In this document: piece by piece, positions 1 to 8,308 of the stretch
How the letters are laid out: each line of letters starts with the position of its first letter
Position numbering within the stretch: the first letter of the stretch is position 1
Source: Deltaproteobacteria bacterium
GTDB lineage: Bacteria; Myxococcota_A; UBA9042
Direction of reading: 5' to 3'
Assembly: GCA_016875335.1 (NCBI GenBank)
Contig: VGRO01000045.1
Span: 1 to 33,102 of the forward strand
Length of the DNA stretch: 33,102 bases
The notes under the pieces: generated by a model
The model's input: the letters and a program-made list of their open reading frames with translations, nothing else
Database searches by the model: none
Told to the model about the DNA's origin: nothing
Program-made: the position numbers and the translations under genes

Positions 1-82
1 TCGCCGTCGGCTGCGCGGGCGCCTCGTCGCGGCCCAGCCAGCCGCGCAACCGCCTGGCAATGGATTCAGCCAGCCCGGACAT
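1..82 (-). CDS. 5' end of an unidentified gene downstream of rnfB (partial)
   Basis: An ATG at 82..80 opens a frame that stays open to the window edge (27 codons, MSGLAESIARRLRGWLGRDE and onward). A good ribosome-binding sequence, GGGGAGG, lies just upstream of the ATG. The start overlaps the 3' end of rnfB by 17 bp, a common arrangement for co-translated operon genes. The visible residues are basic and amphipathic and show no diagnostic motif. In many rnf clusters the gene after rnfB is rnfC, so an N-terminally extended RnfC is one possibility, but this is inferred only from position. Confidence 0.6.
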   Translation of the reverse strand, partial: MSGLAESIARRLRGWLGRDEAPAQPTA

Positions 83-932
83 GGGGCCTCCCCAACGACA
101 GTGCGCTGACCGCCAGGCGCTTGGGCGCGGCAAACTGGCCGGCTTCGACACACTGGATGGCGCCCGTGGGACATCGCAGCGTCGCCAGCACGTCGGCAAA
201 ACCGGCCACGCGAACCACGGGGAGCCCGCCGACCATCTCGATGGCGCCGGCCGGGGCGTCCAGTGCGCAACGGCCGCAGGCGTCGCAGGCGACCTTGCAC
301 ATGGCGCGCGCCATGGGCCCGGTCAGTGGCGCCGAGCACTGCACCAGGATCTGCGCGGACAGCGGCTTGAGCGAAAACAAGCCCAGGGGACACGCGACCA
401 CGCAGTCGTTGCACGCGACGCAATTGCCAACGTCCACCACGGGCAAGCCTTCAGCGTTCATGGCGATAGCGCCGAAGTCGCACGACCGCGCGCAATCGCC
501 CAGGCCCAGGCACCCCCACGGGCACGCCCTGCCACCAGCCGCCACGACCGCCGCCGCGCTGCACGAGCCCAGGCCGCGGTAGTCCGCAACATCGCGCACC
601 TGGGATTTGCCACCGCCGCAGGCCAACCGCGCGACCCGCTTCTCTTCGCCGCCTGCGTCGACACCCAGAAGGCCTGCGATGTCGGCGATGATGGCTGCCG
701 AACTGACCGTGCACTTGCCCGGCGCCAGCGTGCCGGCCACGACCTGCTCGGCGAACGCCCGGCAGCCGGGCTGACCGCATGCACCGCAGTTTGCGCCAGG
801 GAGCTTGCCCGCCACGTCGTCGATGCGCGGGTCTTCCCACACCTTGAGCTTGGCATTGGCCAGCGCCAGCACCACCCCGAAAAACAGGCACAATCCCGCC
901 AGGATGCCAACCGCGCCGGCAAACTCGCCCAT
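66..932 (-). CDS. rnfB: RnfB-like electron transport complex iron-sulfur protein
   Basis: 288 aa. RnfB is the ferredoxin-interacting subunit of the membrane Rnf complex (ferredoxin:NAD+ oxidoreductase) and faces the cytoplasm. Seen here: an N-terminal membrane segment (residues 4-26), the RnfB FeS domain with C49, C52, C57 and C74 in the CGACGxxGC pattern, a CPxGCxGxGDC block (C137, C141, C147, C151), and ferredoxin motifs at C171-C181 and C212-C222 with a lone C254. The last ferredoxin pair is degenerate: the Cys expected near residue 226 is Ala, and the final CxxCxxC is missing, so one cluster is probably lost. The start at 932 was chosen because the membrane segment follows at once and the ATG lies 7 bp past the upstream stop; an in-frame ATG at 971 would overlap the upstream gene. 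It is the fourth gene of the kor operon. Family assignment is firm; membership in a full Rnf complex is inferred. Confidence 0.85.
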   Translation of the reverse strand: MGEFAGAVGILAGLCLFFGVVLALANAKLKVWEDPRIDDVAGKLPGANCGACGQPGCRAFAEQVVAGTLAPGKCTVSSAAIIADIAGLLGVDAGGEEKRVARLACGGGKSQVRDVADYRGLGSCSAAAVVAAGGRACPWGCLGLGDCARSCDFGAIAMNAEGLPVVDVGNCVACNDCVVACPLGLFSLKPLSAQILVQCSAPLTGPMARAMCKVACDACGRCALDAPAGAIEMVGGLPVVRVAGFADVLATLRCPTGAIQCVEAGQFAAPKRLAVSALSLGRPHVRAG

Positions 933-939
933 CGGTCGC

Positions 940-3282
940 CTAGTTGAACTTCGCCGCCCGCGCGACGACATCGGCGGTGGCCGTGGCGTCGCCGGGCCGC
1001 GGCGCGCCGGGGTGGATGCAGCGGGCCGGGCATTTCTCGGCGGCCACGACCAACTGCAGATACGTGCCCCGCGACAGGTCGCCGATGTGGGCCTGCTTGT
1101 TGGCGTCGTAGAGGAACAGCAGCGGGTTGAGGTTGGTGCAGTCGTTGCACGAGGTGCACAGCGCCGTGTCCACGAAGGCTTCTTCGACGGCGTCGGCGGC
1201 GGGTTCGGGTGCCGCGACCGCTGCAGACGGTTCCGCTGTCGCGCTGGGTGCGATGGGAGCGCTGGCGCCCACCGGGTCGGCCTGGGGTGGCCGCCTGGGC
1301 GGCGACGTGTCGGTCACCGCCGCCAGGTCGAGGTTGAGCAGTGCGCGCGCGAGGTCGCCCAGGGCCGCGGCGGTCGCCTGGTCGCGCGCCCCCTGCACCT
1401 CGCGGTCGCGCTCGGCCAGTAACTCGGCTCGTTCAGCGGCCGCGTCGCGCTCGAGTCGCGCGGTCGCTTCGGCCACTGCGCGTGCGGCGTACGGGTTGTC
1501 CTCGCCGGCCAACTCGCGCAGCGAGCGCCACCAGCGCGCCTGGCCGGCCGCGGCCTGGGTCATTTCCCGGGTCACGACCGCCCGGCCGACCGTGCCATCG
1601 GCATCGCGCGCCCACACGAAGGGCAGCGTGCGGCGGCGCGCCTCGTCGGGCGCTTCCTGCCAACTGTCGAGTGGCACCAGTCCCGTCACTTCGTCTTCGC
1701 CGGGCAGGAACCAGAAATGGCCGCGCAACCGCGCCTCGACCAGTGCGGCGTGGGCCAGCGACCCCTGCTCGTTCGGTCGGCCGTTGGCTGCAGGCGCTGC
1801 GGCGTTGCCGGCGACATCGAACGCATCGGCCCAGCCGCCGCCCGCCGCTGCCGACCAGCGAAAGCACAGCGTCGCCCGGCACCAGTGCGCAAGCGCCGCT
1901 TCGAGCCATGGCCAGTCCGCGGACCACGCCGGCTCGGCCACCGCGACGACCGCCTGTTGCTGCGCGACAGCCAACTGCTGCACAGTCGCGCTCAGGTGCT
2001 CGGGGTTGGCCAGCGCGGTCGCCCCCTGCATCCCCGTTGGACGGGCCAGCGCCAAAAGGCCCAGGGCGCGGCCGGCGGCTTGCAGGCCGACGGACGGGTC
2101 GGCGCTCGCCAGGTAGGTGCACAACACCCGAAGCGGACGGCCGGTCCGCTCGATATCGACCAGCGCTTGGCCGGCGGCGCCAGCCTCGCCCAGCCCGCAC
2201 AGCACGGCCAGAACCGGGGGCACAAAACGCCATTCGTCGCCATCGAAGGCCCGCCAGTCGAGCCGGTCGATGAGCACCGCATGCCGTGGCTCCCATTGGC
2301 CGCCGCGCTCGAGCCGCGCCAACTGCCACGCCCGGGCCACGGGCACCGCTCGTGCGGCCAGGTCGTCGAACACGGCGCGCGCGGCGCTGACCGGCTCAGG
2401 GGCCACCTCGCACTGCAATCCGCTCGCGGCAAGGGCAGGCGGCAGCGGCATCGCCGCGACCACGACGCCGGTCGGCCGCGGCGCAACCAGCCAGTCTTGC
2501 AGGGTCTCCATCGCGCTGACGATGCGCGCCCGCCGGTCCGGCGCGAGGCGCTGTGTGCCCGAGTGTGCGGGCAGCAGACCGGCGAGCGCCGCTGCGTCCA
2601 GGAGCTGAGGGCCCGCACCGCCCAGCCCGGCGGCCAGGGCCGTGGGCGCAGCGCCGTCGGGCGCGTGGCGGTCGTCGTTGCGCAGAAGCTCGCGCAGGTG
2701 CGAAACGAGTTCGGCGATTTCGGCGTGCAAGGCCTCGCGGGCGGCGCGGTGCGGACGCTCGGCGGCCAGCGCGTACAGCCACAGTGCGGCGCGCGGGCCA
2801 AAACCGACGACCTGTGCGCCGGTCGCCGCCGCGCTCCGCAAGCGGTCGAAATCGTGGGTCAACGCTTCGAAGCCCTTGGCGCTGAGGTCGAACTCGCCCG
2901 CCAGTTTCGCCAGGGCCATGTCGACGGCCTCGGCGAGCGCGACCGGTTCGTCGCGGCCGTGCACTGCCCGACCGAGCGCCCGCACCAAGCGCGGCAGGTG
3001 GCCGTCGAGCACCGCGGCACCGGCCAGCGCCCGGCTTGCCCACGTGACCGCGCGCACCACCTCGCCCGCGCCGTCGACGATGAGCGGCCAGTCGGCCCAC
3101 GCCTGTTCGGGTGTGGCCAAGGCGTCCAACGCCAGCGGAAACAGCGCGCCGCTCTGGCCCGGCGCCCTCACAGGTCCTTGACCCGAAAGGAAAAAGGCCC
3201 GCAGTTCGTCGCGGCCCGGCCGGTCGGCCTGAGGGCTAGGCGCCTTCGCTGTGGGGGAGGCTGGAGCGTGTGCAGGCACCAC
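940..3282 (-). CDS. Large protein with C-terminal [4Fe-4S] ferredoxin domain, probable KorAB partner
   Basis: 780 aa, GTG start with GGAGG about 8 nt upstream, beginning 14 nt after the korB stop. The last 75 residues form a ferredoxin-like domain: C709, C712 and C715 (CTSCNDC) and C751 in a CP motif, enough for a single [4Fe-4S] cluster; C755 is extra. The remaining 700 residues are Ala/Leu-rich, without signal peptide or membrane segment. A stretch around residues 540-620 (a PFVWARDADG motif, then RAVVTREM) resembles the large accessory region seen in some bacterial 2-oxoacid:ferredoxin oxidoreductase systems; I recognise this only loosely. Its place between korB and rnfB suggests it passes electrons from KorAB toward the RnfB-like protein in the cytoplasm. 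That role is inferred. Homology beyond the ferredoxin tail is not secure. Confidence 0.75.
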   Translation of the reverse strand: MVPAHAPASPTAKAPSPQADRPGRDELRAFFLSGQGPVRAPGQSGALFPLALDALATPEQAWADWPLIVDGAGEVVRAVTWASRALAGAAVLDGHLPRLVRALGRAVHGRDEPVALAEAVDMALAKLAGEFDLSAKGFEALTHDFDRLRSAAATGAQVVGFGPRAALWLYALAAERPHRAAREALHAEIAELVSHLRELLRNDDRHAPDGAAPTALAAGLGGAGPQLLDAAALAGLLPAHSGTQRLAPDRRARIVSAMETLQDWLVAPRPTGVVVAAMPLPPALAASGLQCEVAPEPVSAARAVFDDLAARAVPVARAWQLARLERGGQWEPRHAVLIDRLDWRAFDGDEWRFVPPVLAVLCGLGEAGAAGQALVDIERTGRPLRVLCTYLASADPSVGLQAAGRALGLLALARPTGMQGATALANPEHLSATVQQLAVAQQQAVVAVAEPAWSADWPWLEAALAHWCRATLCFRWSAAAGGGWADAFDVAGNAAAPAANGRPNEQGSLAHAALVEARLRGHFWFLPGEDEVTGLVPLDSWQEAPDEARRRTLPFVWARDADGTVGRAVVTREMTQAAAGQARWWRSLRELAGEDNPYAARAVAEATARLERDAAAERAELLAERDREVQGARDQATAAALGDLARALLNLDLAAVTDTSPPRRPPQADPVGASAPIAPSATAEPSAAVAAPEPAADAVEEAFVDTALCTSCNDCTNLNPLLFLYDANKQAHIGDLSRGTYLQLVVAAEKCPARCIHPGAPRPGDATATADVVARAAKFN

Positions 3283-3296
3283 AAGGGCCTCCGGCG

Positions 3297-4250
3297 TCAG
3301 ATGAGGAAGCGATCGATGGCCGCATCGATGGCCTTGAGGCGCGCTTCGGGCTGTAGCGCGTGCCCAGCCGCGGAGAACTCGTCGTAGCGCTGCGCGTCCG
3401 GGTTGTGGTACAGCAGGCCGATCGGCACCACGTCTTCGCGGCGGGCGACCTGGAACGCGGCGCCGAGGTCGTGCGGATCGTGGCGCTGGTGGTTCTTGTA
3501 GGCCCGCGCCACCGCCGGGTCCACGGGGATGCCGTCCGGGTGGTCGAGCAGCAGCACCTTGTTGGGGTCATTGGTCAGCTCGTCCCACAGCTTGGGCACG
3601 AAGTGCGGGCAGCGCTGCAAGATGCGCACGAACGCCAGACCTGGGTGGCGGTGGGCGGCGCGCAACGTCGCGTACACATGGGCCGGGTTCCAGTCCACCG
3701 TCTGCGCCACGAACGAGGCATTGGTGATGCCAAGTGTCACGGTCAGCGGGTTCAGCGCGTCGAGCATCGAGCCGTCAGGGTGGGTGTTCGAGGTCGCGCC
3801 GCGCTTGGTGGTCGGCGAGGTTTGCATCTTGGTCAGGCCATAGATGTTGTTGTCGAGCAACATCACCACCATCTTCATGTTGTAGCGCACTGCGTGGATC
3901 CAATGCGCGGTGCCGATGGCGCAGCAGTCGCCGTCGCCAGTGGCCACGAAAATGTGCAGGTCGGGACGCCGGGCGCGCACGCCGCATGCCACCGGCAGGG
4001 CGCGGCCGTGCAAGCCGTGAAAACCATAGGTCTTCATGTAGTGCGGAAAGCGGCTCGAACAGCCGATGCCCGACACCGTGACGGTCTTTTCGGGCGGCAG
4101 TTGCTCGTCGCGGCACAGCCTTTGCACGGCCGTCAGCACACCGTGGTCGCCGCACCCGGAGCACCAGCGGGCTGTGCCCCCCTCGTAGTCGTCCAGGACG
4201 AATTCGCGGGCGGGGTCGTCGAGCGACCAGTCTTCCTTGAGTCCATACAT
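3297..4250 (-). CDS. korB: 2-oxoglutarate:ferredoxin oxidoreductase, beta (TPP-binding) subunit
   Basis: 317 aa, the usual size for KorB. The beta subunit binds thiamine pyrophosphate and an iron-sulfur cluster and, with KorA, oxidatively decarboxylates a 2-oxoacid to its acyl-CoA while reducing ferredoxin. Seen here: the WCSGCGDHG motif (C30, C33), GIGCSS (C64) and a later Cys in LQRCPHF, together the four expected cluster ligands. The TPP/Mg motif GDGDCCAIG (from about residue 105) is followed by DNNIYGLTKMQTSPT (from 133). It starts at ATG 4250 behind GGAGCG, 19 nt after the korA stop. Paralogues acting on pyruvate or other 2-oxoacids look alike; the GLTKMQTSPT loop and the fused gamma/alpha partner favour the KGOR group, but the exact substrate is inferred. 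Confidence 0.92.
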   Translation of the reverse strand: MYGLKEDWSLDDPAREFVLDDYEGGTARWCSGCGDHGVLTAVQRLCRDEQLPPEKTVTVSGIGCSSRFPHYMKTYGFHGLHGRALPVACGVRARRPDLHIFVATGDGDCCAIGTAHWIHAVRYNMKMVVMLLDNNIYGLTKMQTSPTTKRGATSNTHPDGSMLDALNPLTVTLGITNASFVAQTVDWNPAHVYATLRAAHRHPGLAFVRILQRCPHFVPKLWDELTNDPNKVLLLDHPDGIPVDPAVARAYKNHQRHDPHDLGAAFQVARREDVVPIGLLYHNPDAQRYDEFSAAGHALQPEARLKAIDAAIDRFLI

Positions 4251-4269
4251 CGGGCGCTCCTTGTTGCGG

Positions 4270-6174
4270 CTAGGCCACGCCGAGGCGCTGGCGCAGGGCC
4301 GCTTCGATCATGTTGGGCGACAACGGGATGCCGGGCACCCGCGACCAGCAGTCGATGTCGCGCAGGGTCTGTGAGCGCAGGACCCAGGCCAACTGCGCGA
4401 AGCGGCGGTGTTCGGCGCTGACGTGGTCGGCCGACAGGTCGTCGCTGTAGTTGATCTCGACGGTCATCACGCGCGTGAAGCGGTCGAAAATCTCGGTCAA
4501 CCCCGGCTCCAGCGGCGACAGGAAGCGCAAATGCAGGCTCGACACCGACAGACCTTCGGCGCGCAGGCGGTCGGTTGCCTCGTCGATGGCGCCGAGCGTC
4601 GAACCCCAGCCGACCACCAAGAGGTCGCCCGTCTGCGGCCCGCGCACCGTCGGCGGCTTGAGCGTGCCCTTGAGCGCGGCCAACTTGCGGCTGCGCATCT
4701 CGATCGACTGCTGGTTGATGGCCGACTCGTAGGCGACGTGGCTCTGCTGGTCGTGGGCCAGCCCGGTGAGCACGTACTCGCCACCGCGCTGGCCCGGAAT
4801 GGCCCGCGGCGACAGTCCGGTCTTGCCGTCCCACTGGTAGGGCTGGACCCCTGGGTCCCACGGTTCCTGGTCCAGGGTCGCCGCCAGCCACTCGGGCTGC
4901 AGCGTCGGTCGTTTGAAAGGCTGCTGCCCCGTGCTGAGGTTGGCGTCGGTGAGCACGAACACCGGCCCGCGGAACGTCTCGGCCAATTGCCGCGCCAGAA
5001 TCATGAACTGGAAGCACTCTTCGATGGTTGCGGGCGCCAAAACGATCTTGGGCGCGTCGCCGGGGGCGCCGTAGAGCACCGCAAGCAGGTCCCCTTGCTC
5101 CACCCGCGTCGGCAGGCCAGTGGAGGGGCCGCCGCGCTGCACGTCGACGATGACCAGCGGCAACTCGGCCATCACGGCCAATCCGATGAACTCGGTCTTG
5201 AGTGCCAGCCCCGGTCCAGACGTCACGGTCAACGGCGTCTTGCCGGCAAAGGCGCAGCCGAGCGCAAAGCCGATGGCGGCGATTTCGTCTTCTGCCTGGT
5301 GCACGAAACCGCCGGCCTTGCCGATGGCCGTCGCCAGGTAGTGCGAGACCGAAGTGGCGGGTGTGATCGGGTACATCGAGCACACCTCGATGCCGGACGC
5401 CATGGCCCCGAGCGCGATGGCCTGGTTGCCGTTCATCACCACCATCTTGTCGGTGCGCGGGTGGACCGGCACGTCGAAGCGGAAATCCAGGTGGTGCAAG
5501 CCCCAGGTGTGACCGGCCTCCAACAGCTTGAGGTTGCTCTCGATGACCTCTGCGGACTTCTTGCCCAACCGGCGCTTCAATTCCGCGGCCGCGCCCGCGG
5601 TGCCAAAACCGTACACGGCCATCAGCACGCCGAGCGCCCAAACGTTCTTGCCGCGGCGGGCGTCGTTGACGATTCTCAGGCACTCCTGCTCCATGGGGAT
5701 CTCGAGGACCACGTAGCCGCGCGCCGAAAAATCGGCAAGCGCCTCCGCGTAGGCCTTCTGGATCGAGGGCAGTGGACTTGCGGCCCACTTGTTCTCGAGC
5801 AGCACCAGCGTGCCGGCGCGCAGGGCGCCGACGTCGATGCGGCTGTAGAGCACCTGTTCATTGAAGGCGACGACCAGATCGGCGGTGTCGCCCATGTTGG
5901 TCACCGCTTCGCTGCCGACGCGGACGCGGTTGCCGCTGGCGCCGGCCTTGGAGCGCGCGGGCGGTTCGACCTCGGCGGGGATGATCTCGACCGTCCACAC
6001 ACCGTTGCCGCGGCGGGCGGCCAGGGTGCCAAACATCTGGCCGACCGTCTGGGCGCCTTCGCCGGAATCCGACACGAATTCAACGATGTGCTGGCGGACC
6101 ACCTGGGGATCGGGGGCTTTCTTGGAGCCCGCGCCGAGCGTGGTAGCGGTGGTGGGGACGGCGGTTGCGACCAT
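4270..6174 (-). CDS. korA: 2-oxoglutarate:ferredoxin oxidoreductase, fused gamma/alpha subunit
   Basis: 634 aa, the length expected for the fused form. Residues about 25-215 are the gamma domain (a GEGAQTVGQMFG glycine-rich motif near the start). Residues about 235-634 are the alpha subunit, with the CoA/pyrimidine-binding hallmark YPITPATS near residue 270, then SGPGLALKTEFIG and QRGGPSTGLPTRVEQGDL. With KorB it forms the cytoplasmic enzyme that converts 2-oxoglutarate and CoA to succinyl-CoA, CO2 and reduced ferredoxin. ATG 6174 is preceded by GGAG at suitable spacing. It is the first gene of an operon korA-korB-780 aa-rnfB with junctions of 7 to 19 nt. In aerobic bacteria such enzymes can replace 2-oxoglutarate dehydrogenase in the TCA cycle; which applies here cannot be told from the window. 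Confidence 0.92.
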   Translation of the reverse strand: MVATAVPTTATTLGAGSKKAPDPQVVRQHIVEFVSDSGEGAQTVGQMFGTLAARRGNGVWTVEIIPAEVEPPARSKAGASGNRVRVGSEAVTNMGDTADLVVAFNEQVLYSRIDVGALRAGTLVLLENKWAASPLPSIQKAYAEALADFSARGYVVLEIPMEQECLRIVNDARRGKNVWALGVLMAVYGFGTAGAAAELKRRLGKKSAEVIESNLKLLEAGHTWGLHHLDFRFDVPVHPRTDKMVVMNGNQAIALGAMASGIEVCSMYPITPATSVSHYLATAIGKAGGFVHQAEDEIAAIGFALGCAFAGKTPLTVTSGPGLALKTEFIGLAVMAELPLVIVDVQRGGPSTGLPTRVEQGDLLAVLYGAPGDAPKIVLAPATIEECFQFMILARQLAETFRGPVFVLTDANLSTGQQPFKRPTLQPEWLAATLDQEPWDPGVQPYQWDGKTGLSPRAIPGQRGGEYVLTGLAHDQQSHVAYESAINQQSIEMRSRKLAALKGTLKPPTVRGPQTGDLLVVGWGSTLGAIDEATDRLRAEGLSVSSLHLRFLSPLEPGLTEIFDRFTRVMTVEINYSDDLSADHVSAEHRRFAQLAWVLRSQTLRDIDCWSRVPGIPLSPNMIEAALRQRLGVA

Positions 6175-6605
6175 GGCCAGGGCTCCGGCGGGCCGGCTGG
6201 CGTCGCCCGAGTTGGCGCCCGCCGCGAACCCTGCGCAAGGCTACCAAGGCGCGGCGAAGGGTCAATGCGCCGAAGATTCGGCGCGCGCAGCGCAGGGCGC
6301 CGAAATTGAGAGGTTATTGAGCAAAGCACCGGTGACGCGCGTGACAATGCCGAGGCAAACGCTGACGATCGGGTGACACGGCAGAAGCTGGCGTCGGCGC
6401 GGCTTGTCCTGGGCGGGGCTACGCCCGTGGCCCGAGGGTCGACAGCCACGGATCGGTGGCATTGCAGATCGGGGCACTGCGCTGCGCCAGTTGCGTACCC
6501 AGCGCTTGACCGCAAGGCATGGTCCGGGCACGGTACGGCGCTGGCGAACCACCGGCTGCGAGTCCCAGATGCCCCGCACCAAGCCCGCCCTTGTGGAGCA
6601 CCTTG
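6175..6605. other. Divergent intergenic region between korA and the SpeE-like gene
   Basis: This 431-bp stretch separates two divergently transcribed genes and must hold both promoters. I find no convincing coding sequence: open frames here are arginine/proline-rich and lack good starts. The most A+T-rich part is around 6301-6335, followed by closely spaced TGAC motifs (6332-6364). No sigma-70 box pair on either strand was clear enough to call. Confidence 0.5.
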
Positions 6606-8165
6606 ATGTCGTTGCCCGTCGCTCTGCTCGTCGCTGCCGCCGCCGGCTTCATCGCGTTGTCGTACGAAATCGTGTGGTTTCGCGTCTATGGGTTCCTGAC
6701 CGGCGGGGCCGCCAGCAGCTTTTCGGTGGTGCTCGGCGTTTACTTGCTGGGCATCGCTATCGGCTCGCTGGGCGTGCGAAGGTGGTGTGACGACCAAGGC
6801 GTGCGCGGCGACGACCGGCGGCTCATGGTGCCGGCGTTGTTGGTGCTGGCGGCGTCGTTGTTCGGCTGGGCGCTAATTCCGGCCCTCGCCGAAACGGTGC
6901 GACGCGTCAACTACGTGTACACACTGCCCGCGGTGGCTGGCGTGGCGGGCCTGTTGGGCGCAGTGCTGCCGCTGGTCGCGCACTTCGGCGTTCCCGGGGA
7001 CGACCGGGTCGGCGAGCGCGTCAGTTGGATCTATCTGGCCAACATTGCGGGTTCGACGGTGGGCACGCTCTTGACCGGGTTCGTCGCACTGGACCGCTGG
7101 TCGTTGCCCACCACGGCAGCGGTCTTGGCGCTGGCCGGCATGGCGTTGGCCGCGGCGCTGGCGTGGTGGGCCGGCGTCCGGTGGCGGCAGCTCGCGTTGT
7201 TGCCGGTGGCTGGCGCGATGCTCTGGGCGACGCCCGCAGCCTTCGACCAAGTGTACGAAAAGCTGATGTACAAGCGGAAATGGCAACCGGACCTGCGCTT
7301 TGTGCATGTGCTCGAGAACCGCAGCGGTGTGGTGTCGACCGATGCGCAAGGCCGGGTGTTCGGCTCTGGCATCTACGACGGTGTGTTCAACACCGACCTG
7401 CACGACGACATCAACATGGTGATGCGCGCGTACGCGGTGGCGGCGCTGCGCCCGCGCTACGACAACGTGCTGGTGGTTGGGTTCGCCAGCGGCTCGTGGA
7501 CACAGATCCTCGCCAACATGCCTGGGGTCGGTCACGTCACCGCCATCGACATCAACCCAGCGTATTTTGACCTCGTACGCCAAGTACCCAAGGTTGCGAG
7601 TGTTCTCACCAATCCCAAGGTGACGTTTGTGCTGGACGACGCCCGCCGCTGGCTCCGCGCGCACCCGGAGGCCCGCTTTGACCTCATCGTGCAGAACACC
7701 ACCTGGCACTGGCGCGGGCACGCCACGGGGTTGTTGAGCGCCGACTACCACGCGTTGACCAAGGCGCACCTCGCGCCCGGCGGCATCGACCTGTTCAACA
7801 CCACATCCAACGACACGGTGCTGCGCACGGGGTGCCAGGCCTTCGCGCATGGCTTTCGCATCCACAACGTCCTCTACGGCTCCGAGCAGCCGTTCGAGTT
7901 CGATGTAGCGCGGCTCAGCGCGGCGTTGGACAAGTGGTACATCGATGGCAAATTGCCGCTGGACCGCTCGACGGATGTGGGCCGCGGCAAGTGGGACACC
8001 ATCACGGCGACGCTGCGCGCTGCGCAGACCTCGGACAACCTTGCGCTGGGTGAGAACTGTGCCGAGATCCGCCAGCGGTTGGGGCCGACGCCGCTGCTGA
8101 CCGATGACAACATGCTGACGGAGTGGTACAGGCCGTGGTACGCTCAACCGGTAGGCGGGGAGTAG
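6606..8165 (+). CDS. Membrane protein with spermidine-synthase-like (SAM-fold) domain, altered active site
   Basis: 519 aa. The N-terminal 215 residues contain about seven hydrophobic segments; the rest is a cytoplasmic Rossmann-type domain like polyamine aminopropyltransferases. Recognisable elements are VLVVGFASGS (nucleotide-binding loop, normally GGGDG), AIDINPAYF (acidic ribose-binding end of strand 2) and DDARRWLR. The catalytic region, usually DxxDP, reads QNTTWHWRGHATG, so the general-base Asp is replaced. This argues against ordinary spermidine synthesis and for a different SAM- or decarboxy-SAM-dependent activity, or none. The ATG at 6606 follows GGAG and leads straight into the first membrane helix; an upstream GTG at 6519 would add 29 non-hydrophobic residues and is less likely. 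It is divergent from korA. The family is confident, the substrate unknown. Confidence 0.8.
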   Translation: MSLPVALLVAAAAGFIALSYEIVWFRVYGFLTGGAASSFSVVLGVYLLGIAIGSLGVRRWCDDQGVRGDDRRLMVPALLVLAASLFGWALIPALAETVRRVNYVYTLPAVAGVAGLLGAVLPLVAHFGVPGDDRVGERVSWIYLANIAGSTVGTLLTGFVALDRWSLPTTAAVLALAGMALAAALAWWAGVRWRQLALLPVAGAMLWATPAAFDQVYEKLMYKRKWQPDLRFVHVLENRSGVVSTDAQGRVFGSGIYDGVFNTDLHDDINMVMRAYAVAALRPRYDNVLVVGFASGSWTQILANMPGVGHVTAIDINPAYFDLVRQVPKVASVLTNPKVTFVLDDARRWLRAHPEARFDLIVQNTTWHWRGHATGLLSADYHALTKAHLAPGGIDLFNTTSNDTVLRTGCQAFAHGFRIHNVLYGSEQPFEFDVARLSAALDKWYIDGKLPLDRSTDVGRGKWDTITATLRAAQTSDNLALGENCAEIRQRLGPTPLLTDDNMLTEWYRPWYAQPVGGE

Positions 8166-8308
8166 GAGGGCGTGTGCAGTTCGCGTCCGCTGCGAGGTCG
8201 AACAGCCTGCAGGCAGATCGCAAGCGCGCCCGGAGCGGCAACCCTGCGCGCACCTCGGGTATGTGGTAATGAGCTACCTGCACGCCTTGCTGCCGGCGCG
8301 GGTTTGAG

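Noticed and set aside
1717-3387. Plus-strand 556-codon frame opposite the 780-aa gene
   Set aside because: Arg/Gln-rich shadow; the minus strand has a GTG with a ribosome-binding site, a ferredoxin motif and operon context.
4408-6309. Plus-strand 633-codon frame opposite korA
   Set aside because: Antisense shadow of a clearly recognisable enzyme; no start signal or motif.
6301-6364. Promoter for korA in the A+T-rich island
   Set aside because: Candidate TTGTCA and CAATAA boxes are 22 bp apart and other pairs match poorly; not strong enough to call.
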